A DNA stretch of 64,000 nucleotides, taken from assembly GCA_038380435.1 (NCBI GenBank), contig JAWZYU010000126.1, positions 558,001 through 622,000 on the forward strand, in the 5' to 3' direction. Positions within the stretch are counted from its first letter, which is position 1, and each line of letters starts with the position of its first letter. Both the position numbers and the translations under genes were made by a program. Shown here piece by piece: positions 53,671-63,000 of this stretch. The stretch comes from Ryuthela nishihirai. Its lineage: Eukaryota > Arthropoda > Arachnida > Araneae > Heptathelidae. The notes beneath the pieces were generated by a model. The model worked only from the letters and a program-made list of their open reading frames with translations, did not search any database and had not been told where the DNA came from.

Positions 53671-54266
53671 GGTTGGATTCTTTTACCTCTGAGCGGCACA
53701 CCATGGGCTAAATGGTCAGGTCACATGGACCCCATGGGTTTTTTTTTGCACACCATGGGCTAAATGGTCAGGTCACATGGACCCCGAAGGCTCAGAGAAG
53801 GTTGGGGGAGGGGACCCACTGGAACAGCTGTTGGGAGACAGATGGTAGTCTCCCGTCAAGGCCATCCAGAGTGTTCTTTAACGTTGGGTTGTTTTACCTC
53901 TGAGCGGCACTTTTTTGCACACCATGGGCTAAATGGCCAGGTCACATGGACCCCGAAGGCTCAGAGAAGGTTGGGGGAGGGGACCCACTGGAACAGCTGT
54001 TGGCAGACAGATGGTAGTCTCCCGTCAAGGCCATCCAGAGTGTTCTTTAACGTGCACAGGGTATGGCTCTCCGGCACCCTGGGCCATGGCTTAACGTCCC
54101 ATCCGACGGACGGCGGCCTTTCCAAGTCCATCGGTGTCCCCTACTGACCGTGAGCAGGGCGGGGAATTTTGCGGAGATAAATCTCAACGATGACCCAGCT
54201 GGGACTCGAACCTGGGAACTACAGATTACGAGCCTGACGCGCTACCGACTGAGCCACCCCCGCCCT
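53671..54266 (-). mobile_element. SINE-A with extra partial modules
   Basis: One head (54266), two complete 3' modules (joined near 53884) and a very short third piece (53671-53745) where TGGACCCC jumps to TTTTTTTTTGCACACCATGG. All copies share the ATGGTAGTCTCCCG or CCAGAGTGTTC variants, pointing to local copying. No target-site duplication found. Confidence 0.93.
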
Positions 54267-54955
54267 ACTTAACATGGGCATTTTCCTAAATTTATGGAAG
54301 CCAATGTATTAACCATTTACTTGATTCGGTGTAACGCCAGACAAGGGTGAGGAGAACAAAAAAAGTTTCAAGAAGGTGCGAAAGATGGGTGGCAACGGGC
54401 CATTCTGTCAAGAGACTGATATCGTTGTCAGCCTTTAAAGAGAACTGATATCGAACTACCCATGCACTGTTTTCATCATCGAACCCAAAATGGGGACCTA
54501 TCTTCCAGCAGAAGAACCATCATTCCACTGAACGGTTCTTTAGCTAGCAATAAAATTAAAAATTCTATCTCAAGAAATTAAGGAGGTATTTCAGGTGAGA
54601 ACCTTCACCTGACCTAGCCTGTGCATCGTTTTTATTTTTTAACGAATTTTTATAGGTTTATGATTGGTAAACTAATATTTTATTCTTTGTCACATGACAA
54701 TAAAACCCCAAGGATCCACAAAAATATGCGCTGGTTCTTCCCCATGGAGGAAATCGTTTTGGAGGTTATTTTTTATATAATAAAATGCATTTAATTGCTG
54801 GGGGGGCTCTTGAAGCCCCCTCCTCATCAAATCTTCATCAATCTTCATCATCAATCTTCATCAAATCTTCATCAAATCATCTCGATCAAAAGATCTCACT
54901 CTTTCTTCGTTAAGCTTTGCCTAGAGACAAATATTTATATATATATAGATACATA
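54267..54955. other. AT-rich DNA with a foldback-arm scrap and microsatellite
   Basis: 54268-54310 (TTAACATGGGCATTTTCCTA, ATTTATGG) resembles the outer end of the foldback right arm near 53402-53445. 54826-54890 is a run of ATCTTCATCA-type repeats. 54931-54956 is TA-rich, probably the target of the DNA transposon. No gene. Confidence 0.55.
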
Positions 54956-55083
54956 TACAGGGTGAATCTGAAAAACTGGGCAAAACTTTCCGGGGTGGTA
55001 GAACGCAGCTATACGAGCAATATTCGTCATAGAAAGTATGGGCGGAACGCAAACGGCGAGCCGGTAGATGGCGTTGGAAATGG

Positions 55084-55091
55084 TATAAAAG
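55084..55091 (+). promoter_or_regulatory. TATA box of the transposon
   Basis: TATAAAAG lies just inside the left inverted repeat, 49 bp upstream of the transposase ATG at 55140, leaving room for a start site about 30 bp downstream and a short leader. Confidence 0.6.
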
Positions 55092-55139
55092 TGTCGGTCC
55101 TCGCACCCAACGGCATTTCTACCGTGGATTGCCGAGAGG

Positions 55140-56202
55140 ATGGCTCGTTATACTAACCACGAAATGGCGGATATGCACTTTGTGTACGGTGCGGCGGAAG
55201 GAATGCAAGTGAGGCACAGAGACGTTACCGCGACCTGTTTCCGATGAGATGCACTCCAGATCGGAAAACCTTCGAGCGTTTGCATCGGCGGCTGTGTGAA
55301 ACGGGATCCTTCGCCGCGGCCAAGCAAGATGCAGGGCGTGAAAGGAGTGTCAGGATGCCGCAACTTGCAGAGGACATTTTGCGTAGGGTGGAAGAGCGAC
55401 GCGAGCGGTTTCTCGTGCAGTACACGTGTCCCAAAGGTCGGTTTGCCGTGTGCTACAGGAGGAAGGAATGCACTCCTATCGTACGCAGAAGGTGCAAGCG
55501 TTGTCACCGGCGGACTATCAGCCACGTGTCGATTTCGCACGTTGGTACCTCCAGCAGAATGCAGCGCAGCCGGATTTTGGTGCACATGTTCTGTTTACGG
55601 ACGAGTGCACTTTCACCCGTGAGGGCGTTTTAAATACCCACAATTCACACACGTGGGCATCTGCGAACCCGCATGCCACACGTCCTCATTCGTTCCAGCA
55701 GCGGTTCTCCATAAATGTTTGGGCAGGGATCCTCCATGACCATTTGGTTGACCCATACCTCCTGCCACACCGTCTGGACGGCAAATCGTATAACACATTC
55801 CTACGAGAGGTGTTGCCGGAGCTGCTGCGTCCGATTCCAACCCCCAGTACGTCGAGAATGTGGTTCCAGCACGACGGTGCGCCTGCACACTTCAGCTTAG
55901 ATGTGCAGAACACTTTACATGCAACGTTCCCAGGGCGATGGATTGGTCGAGGTGGTCCCATAGCTTGGCCACCAAGATCGCCGGATCTCTCGTGTTTGGA
56001 CTTTTTCCTGTGGGGCCATATGAAAAGCCTAATCTACGAGTGCCCCATTGAAACCGATATGGATCTAGTCGCCAGGATCGCCGTTGTTGCCGGCGATATT
56101 CGGGAAATGCCTGGTGTCTTCGCAAATGTGCGTCGGTCCCTATCCCGCAGGTGTGAAGCCTGCATTACAGCTGGCGGCAGCTCTTTTGAGCAATTTCTTT
56201 GA
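55140..56202 (+). pseudogene. Transposase, DD41D-type, two frameshifts
   Basis: The N-terminus (MARYTNHEMADMHFVYG from 55140) is a helix-turn-helix start. A first frameshift occurs near 55195-55205; the second segment runs to about 55410 (RRYRDLFPMRCTPDRKTFE, then RRVEERRERF). A second frameshift near 55410 leads to SQRSVCRVLQEEGMHSYR and the catalytic domain in one open frame to TGA at 56202. Catalytic segments are VLFTDECTF, WFQHDGAPAH and WPPRSPDLSCLDFFLWG. Counting residues between the last two aspartates gives 41, so DD41D, the spacing known for the rosa-like group. It would bind the inverted repeats and cut at TA. Probably a recent loss of function. Confidence 0.88.
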
Positions 56203-56228
56203 GCATGTACCTCAATTACATTCCTGTT

Positions 56229-56234
56229 AATAAA
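56229..56234 (+). terminator. Polyadenylation signal of the transposon
   Basis: AATAAA, 27 bp after the transposase stop and before the right inverted repeat. Confidence 0.5.
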
Positions 56235-56423
56235 ATGTTTTCTGAAGTATCTCCTCTCCTTCTTGTATTCATTCTTTAAATGTGACAGTGGAAAACTACC
56301 TTTTAACTTCTCACCGCTTGCGTTCCGACCATACATTCTATGACGAATATTGCTCGTATAGCTGCGTTCTACCACCCCGTAAAGTTTTGCCCACTTTTTC
56401 AGATTCACCCTGTATATCAGATT

Positions 56424-56820
56424 TGGGTTGGGTTGGGTTGTTTTACCTCTCAGCGGCACTTCTTTTTTTTGCATACCATGGGCTAAATGGCCAGGTCACA
56501 AGGACCCCGAAGGCTCAGAGAAGGTTGGGGGAGGGGACCCACTGGAACAGCTGTTGGGAGACAGATGGTAGCCTCCCGTCAAGGCCATCCAGCGTGTTCT
56601 TTAACGTGAACAGTGTATGGCTCTCCCGCACACGGGGCCACGGCTTAACGTCCCATCCGACGGACGGTGGCCTTTCCAAACCCATCGGTGTCCCCTACTG
56701 ACCGTGGACAGGGCGGGAAGTTTTGCGGAGATAAATCTCAACGCTGACGCAGCTGGGACTCGAACTGGGAAGTACAGATTACGAGCCTGGCGCGCTACCG
56801 ACTGAGCCAGCCCCGCCCCT
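56424..56820 (-). mobile_element. SINE-A, full length
   Basis: Complete minus-strand copy, with a longer tail (GGTTGGGTTGGGTTG) about 10 bp beyond the DNA transposon. The head has GCCAGCCCCGCCCC and the B box a one-base loss (TCGAACTGGGAAG). No target-site duplication. Confidence 0.95.
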
Positions 56821-57464
56821 CTCTGTTGGAGTTGGGAGATCTGTAACGTCACAGTGTTGTTGATGTCTTGGAGACAATCCCTTCAACAGATCCATTGAAC
56901 AGTCAGAAACAATCAACTGAGATTATTGTAGCAGCGACTCCGCCAGCTTTGTTGAGAAGAGCTTTTAAAAATACTTAAACCTGAATCATTATCAACCGAG
57001 GCATTGTTACTATTTCGATCATTCCTCCTCTGGTTGTTTCCATTTCCGTACTTCCGGCACTAGCGATCATCACCGCTCTAATTAAGCGGAAGTGCACTGC
57101 TGTTAACGAGGCTATGCAAGCTGCGACTGCCTGTCGATGGTAGACAATTATTTCGTCATTAGTTGAGTTGGAGAGGCCTTCAAATGTGGAATGCCCCTGA
57201 TGGTTGCGGTCGAATCGTCCCGCTCAAAAACGCAACATTACGAGGACTTGACGAAACTGTTAGCATATTCTAGAAAATTAAACCATTCTTCAAACTTTCA
57301 ATGGTAATAATAATATACTCATTTTGTAACCACAGTGGCACACCTCAGTTTATGAACAAGAGGGCTGTTTATGTCATATAATGCATCGAATAAATAAAGT
57401 GCTTAATTAACTATGCTGTAGTCATGATTACAAGTTTAATAATAATAGTAATTTGTTTCTATAC
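56821..57464. other. Unrecognised DNA
   Basis: No ORF of note. AT-rich from 57270 on. Confidence 0.5.
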
Positions 57465-57474
57465 ATCCATACTA

Positions 57475-57862
57475 CAGAGGCGGGGGTGGCTCAGTCAGTA
57501 GCGCGTCAGGCTCGTAATCTGCAGTTCCCAGATTCGAGTCTCAGTTGGGCCAACGTTGAGATTTATCTCCGCAAAATTCCCCGCCCTCCCCACGTTCAGT
57601 AGGGGACACCGATGGGCTTGGAAAAGTCGCCGTCCGTCGGATGGGACGCTAAGCCGTGGCCCCGTGTTCGGGAGAGCCATACCCTGTGCACGTTAAAGAA
57701 CACGCTGGATGGCCCTGACGGGAGGCTACCATCTGACTCCCAACAGCTGTTTCAGTGGGTCACCTCCCCCAACCTTCTTTGAGCCTTCGGGGTCCTTGTG
57801 ACCTGGCCATTTAGCCCATGGTGTGCATAAAAGTGCCGCTCAGAGGTAAAACAAGAACCCAT
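57475..57862 (+). mobile_element. SINE-A with target-site duplication
   Basis: Perfect 10-bp duplication ATCCATACTA at 57465-57474 and 57863-57872. Single module; tail almost lost (AAACAAGAACCC). Diverged B box (GATTCGAGTCTC). Confidence 0.96.
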
Positions 57863-58164
57863 ATCCATACTAAAGGTTTCACAAGAAACATAAGCATTTC
57901 ACTCGTAAAGATATATTTATAAATAATGTCTTGTTATTAACGAGAGTTAAGTATGCCGATCCAGATTGCAAAGATTTTCCATAGCAGCAACTGCCACTGA
58001 ATTTCCCAAGTGCATTGTTGCAAAATCACTAAAGTTCACAAAAGGGAATGATGATGTGGATATGAATTTGGAAGCTGCAGGGCGATTTTTAAAAGAGCTT
58101 ATAAACAATTACTAAACACTCTTTCAACGTCATTTATGCTTAAATCGTAATTTCTTTTTCCATA

Positions 58165-58246
58165 TACACAGTCGTATCAGAATAATATGACCACCTACCT
58201 AATAATACGAATGGTAGGTGGTCATATTATTCTGATACAACTGTGT
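58165..58246. mobile_element. Short palindromic MITE
   Basis: Flanked by TA. Inverted repeats of about 32 bp: CACAGTCGTATCAGAATAAT at the left and the matching ATTATTCTGATACAACTGTG at the right, with an AT-rich loop of about 14 bp. The inner part, AATATGACCACCTA, is the same sequence found at the joint of the composite Tc1-type MITEs. Confidence 0.85.
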
Positions 58247-58350
58247 AAAACCAGTTCTATCATTCATTTTGAACGAAATTCAAGAAACCATTCAGACTTA
58301 GAATCAAAAATCGAGATCTTCACAGGAAAATAGTAAGAAATCGAAAAGGT

Positions 58351-58809
58351 TGGGTTGTTTTACCTCTGAGAGGCACTATTTTTGCACACCACAGGCTAAA
58401 TGGCCAGGTCACATGGACCCCGAAGGCTCAGAGAAGGTTGGGGGAGTGGACCCACTGAAACAGTTGTTGGGAGACAGATGGTAACTTCCCGTCAAGGCCA
58501 TCCAGTGTGTTCTTTAACGTGAACAGGTTATGGCTCTCCCGCACACGGGGCCACAGCTTAACGTCCCATCCGACGGACGACGGTCTTATCCAAGCCCATC
58601 GGTGTCCCCTGCTGACCGTGGGCAGGGCGGGTAGTTTTGCGGAGATAAACCTCAACGCTGCCTCCCAAGCCCATCGGTGCCCCCTACTGACCGTGGGCAG
58701 GACGGGGAATTTTGCGGAGATAAATCTCAACGCTGACCCAGCTGAGACTCGAACATGGGAACTACATATTACGAGTCTGGCGCGCTACCGACTGAGCCAC
58801 CCCCGTCCC
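58351..58809 (-). mobile_element. SINE-A with internal body duplication
   Basis: 12-bp duplication AATCGAAAAGGT at 58339-58350 and 58810-58821. Within the body the section from AAGCCCATCGGTG to AACCTCAACGCTG (about 80 bp) is present twice, with differences between the copies. This is a different duplication from the common 3'-module repeat. Confidence 0.96.
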
Positions 58810-58821
58810 AATCGAAAAGGT

Positions 58822-59746
58822 ACACTTTTACCAGGAGCAGAGGATTTGAGCATCTTCTCCACTCTTCAAGTGGGCTTCCCATCAAACCACTGCGGGGAAC
58901 TCTCATGCGCATTTTCTCTCGTCTTTAAATGGCCTGAGCTTTGAGAGCATCGCCCGACAATTAACACTTCTCTCTCGCAAACCGTAACAAACGGTTCCCC
59001 TGCGTCTCGTGCTTCTTCGTTCTCTTTTGCATCTCCTCACGTGAACTCCTCCTCAAAGATAACGCGGACACCTCGCCCGAGGTTTGACGCACTTCCTGTT
59101 TGCAAGACGTCGCCAACTGTCTCGCAGAGTGCGAGAGAGTTCCGGCGACGACTTCAAAGGTTTCCTCTCCTGCAATCCTCATTCACATCAAGGTTCAAAT
59201 TGCCCAACCAGCCGCAAGTTCCCTTCCATGACTCACGGTTACCACGACAACGACACCTCAGTAATCTCTCACCCTCCCCTCAACCCTATCCTCTCCGAGC
59301 AATTGGCGCATCTGGTCCTCTTCTCCGTTAAATTCTTTTGATCCCTATTATTTCTCTAATGGCATCGACGGAGTTGACGCACAGATGCGTCATCCCTTGC
59401 GAAGATGATGAAATCGGGAAGAGAGGATGCGGAAGTGATGTTGGAGGATCTTAATGAGCAGTTGCTAAGGATCCCCTCCTGCACACGTGATAAATGAGAA
59501 TACTTCGAAGATATCGTGACAAAGGGGAACGTTAACGATTGATTTTGGGATGTTGTCTATGGAAACTGAAACCAAGATATCCACCTTAGCATTTGTTTGA
59601 TTACTTGTTTTAATGCTGCCATATTAAAACTCAAATTATATCTGCATAGACCTATCTGATTTCAAATGTAGTCCTTATGGTAAAACGGTAGACAGATGAG
59701 TTATGCGATTAATAGACAACCGTGTGTAAATTTTTAAACACACGTG
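58822..59746. other. Unique DNA
   Basis: 58900-59340 is GC-richer with several overlapping ORFs (for example 96 codons on the plus strand at 59041-59331), none with a recognisable domain. The remainder is AT-rich. No gene called. Confidence 0.4.
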
Positions 59747-59965
59747 TACAGTCGCTCAAAAAAGTATCCGAACACTATTGGTTGATTACAGAATTCATAA
59801 AAAATATCTGGCAACGATTTTTTTAGAAATTAGTGATCTGGCAACTTCGAGTCACGTAACACTAAGGTTGCCAGATCACAAATTTCTAAAAAAAATCGTT
59901 GCCAGATATTTTTTCTAAATTCTGTAATCATTCATGGTGTTTGGATATTTTTTTCAGCGACTGTA
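59747..59965. mobile_element. Complete palindromic Tc1-type MITE
   Basis: TA-CAGTCGCTCAAAAAAGTATC to CAGCGACTG-TA, with centre near 59852-59860. Same basic module as 29649-29876, slightly more diverged on its right arm. Confidence 0.92.
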
Positions 59966-60016
59966 CGCCATAAGACCTCAAAAGTCGCTAGATTCAATAA
60001 CAAAGTAAAAAAAAAA

Positions 60017-63000
60017 CTGTAGTTATAGTATAACAATGGTAATCTATCTATGCAAGGAGTACGCCAGTTACATACACATTTCCAGGGGGTACGTGAAGCA
60101 TAAAAGGTTGAGAACCACTGATATATATGTTTTATTTTATTCCCATTGTTATACTATAACTATAGTTTTATCTATATATTCAATGGGTACGCCAGTTACA
60201 TACACATTTCCAGGGGGTACGTGAAGCATAAAAGGTTGAGAACCACTGATATATATGTTTTATTTTATTCCCATTGTTATACTATAACTATAGTTTTATC
60301 TATCTATACAAGGGGTACGCCAGTTACATACACATTTCCAGGGTGCATGTGAAGCATAAAAGGTTGAGAACCACTGATATATATGTTTTATTTTATTCCC
60401 ATTGTTATACTATAACTATAGTTTTATCTATATATTCAATGGGTACGCCAGTTACATACACATTTCCAGGGGGTACGTGAAGCATAAAAGGTTGAGAACC
60501 ACTGATATATATGTTTTATTTTATTCCCATTGTTATACTATAACTATAGTTTTATCTATATATTCAATGGGTACGCCAGTTACATACACATTTCCAGGGG
60601 GTACGTGAAGCATAAAAGGTTGAGAACCACTGATATATATGTTTTATTTTATTCCCATTGTTATACTATAACTATAGTTTTATCTATCTATACAAGGGGT
60701 ACGCCAGTTACATACACATTTCCAAGGGGTACGTGAAGCATAAAAGGTTGAGAACCACTGATATATATGTTTTATTTTATTCCCATTGTTATACTATAAC
60801 TATAGTTTTATCTATATATTCAATGGGTACGCCAGTTACATACACATTTCCAGGGGGTACGTGAAGCATAAAAGGTTGAGAACCACTGATATATATGTTT
60901 TATTTTATTCCCATTGTTATACTATAACTATAGTTTTATCTATCTATACAAGGGGTACGCCAGTTACATACACATTTCCAGGGGGTACGTGAAGCATAAA
61001 AGGTTGAGAACCACTGATATATATGTTTTATTTTATTCCCATTGTTATACTATAACTATAGTTTTATCTATCTATACAAGGGGTACGCCAGTTACATACA
61101 CATTTCCAGGGGGTACGTGAAGCATAAAAGGTTGAGAACCACTGATATATATGTTTTATTTTATTCCCATTGTTATACTATAACTATAGTTTTATCTATA
61201 TATTCAATGGGTACGCCAGTTACATACACATTTCCAGGGGGTACGTGAAGCATAAAAGGTTGAGAACCACTGATATATATGTTTTATTTTATTCCCATTG
61301 TTATACTATAACTATAGTTTTATCTATCTATACAAGGGGTACGCCAGTTACATACACATTTCCAAGGGGTACGTGAAGCATAAAAGGTTGAGAACCACTG
61401 ATATATATGTTTTATTTTATTCCCATTGTTATACTATAACTATAGTTTTATCTATATATTCAATGGGTACGCCAGTTACATACACATTTCCAGGGGGTAC
61501 GTGAAGCATAAAAGGTTGAGAACCACTGATATATATGTTTTATTTTATTCCCATTGTTATACTATAACTATAGTTTTATCTATCTATACAAGGGGTACGC
61601 CAGTTACATACACATTTCCAGGGGGTACGTGAAGCATAAAAGGTTGAGAACCACTGATATATATGTTTTATTTTATTCCCATTGTTATACTATAACTATA
61701 GTTTTATCTATCTATACAAGGGGTACGCCAGTTACATACACATTTCCAGGGGGTACGTGAAGCATAAAAGGTTGAGAACCACTGATATATATGTTTTATT
61801 TTATTCCCATTGTTATACTATAACTATAGTTTTATCTATCTATACAAGGGGTACGCCAGTTACATACACATTTCCAGGGGGTACGTGAAGCATAAAAGGT
61901 TGAGAACCACTGATATATATGTTTTATTTTATTCCCATTGTTATACTATAACTATAGTTTTATCTATCTATACAAGGGGTACGCCAGTTACATACACATT
62001 TCCAGGGGGTACGTGAAGCATAAAAGGTTGAGAACCACTGATATATATGTTTTATTTTATTCCCATTGTTATACTATAACTATAGTTTTATCTATATATT
62101 CAATGGGTACGCCAGTTACATACACATTTCCAGGGGGTACGTGAAGCATAAAAGGTTGAGAACCACTGATATATATGTTTTATTTTATTCCCATTGTTAT
62201 ACTATAACTATAGTTTTATCTATATATTCAATGGGTACGCCAGTTACATACACATTTCCAGGGGGTACGTGAAGCATAAAAGGTTGAGAACCACTGATAT
62301 ATATGTTTTATTTTATTCCCATTGTTATACTATAACTATAGTTTTATCTATCTATACAAGGGGTACCCCAGTTACATACACATTTCCAAGGGGTACGTGA
62401 AGCATAAAAGGTTGAGAACCACTGATATATATGTTTTATTTTATTCCCATTGTTATACTATAACTATAGTTTTATCTATCTATACAAGGGGTACGCCAGT
62501 TACATACACATTTCCAGGGGGTACGTGAAGCATAAAAGGTTGAGAACCACTGATATATATGTTTTATTTTATTCCCATTGTTATACTATAACTATAGTTT
62601 TATCTATCTATACAAGGGGTACCCCAGTTACATACACATTTCCAGGGGGTACGTGAAGCATAAAAGGTTGAGAACCACTGATATATATGTTTTATTTTAT
62701 TCCCATTGTTATACTATAACTATGGTTTTATCTATCTATACAAGGGGTACGCCAGTTACATACACATTTCCAGGAGGTACGTGAAGCATAAAAGGTTGAG
62801 AACCACTGATATATATGTTTTATTTTATTCCCATTGTTATACTATAACTATAGTTTTATCTATCTATACAAGGGGTACGCCAGTTACATACACATTTCCA
62901 GGGGGTACGTGAAGCATAAAAGGTTGAGAACCACTGATATATATGTTTTATTTTATTCCCATTGTTATACTATAACCATAGTTTTATCTATCTATACAAG

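Larger units (their letters stand above)
54956..56414 (+). mobile_element. IS630/Tc1/mariner-type transposon, near complete
   Basis: Starts TA-CAGGGTGAATCTG and ends CAGATTCACCCTG-TA, with terminal inverted repeats of about 100 bp (54958-55062 and 56312-56412). Both ends include GCAGCTATACGAGCAATATT or its complement, with about 90% identity by eye. TA flanks fit the superfamily. Promoter, transposase and polyadenylation signal are all inside. The only obvious defects are two frameshifts in the transposase. Confidence 0.92.

Noticed and set aside
54958..56412. Bacterial insertion sequence of the IS630 family, i.e. contamination
   Set aside because: It has a TATA box, AATAAA and TA flanks among eukaryotic repeats; the family occurs widely in animals.
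2671..58809. Recurrent ORFs with MGCFTSERHFFAHHGLNGQV and related peptides as a protein family
   Set aside because: They map exactly onto SINE-A copies in three frames; SINEs are non-coding Pol III elements.
2552..58809. Dozens of tRNA genes at GGCTCAGTCGGTAGCGCGCC / GGTTCGAGTCCC
   Set aside because: These are SINE-A heads: Pol III boxes without a complete cloverleaf or acceptor stem, fused to the SINE body.
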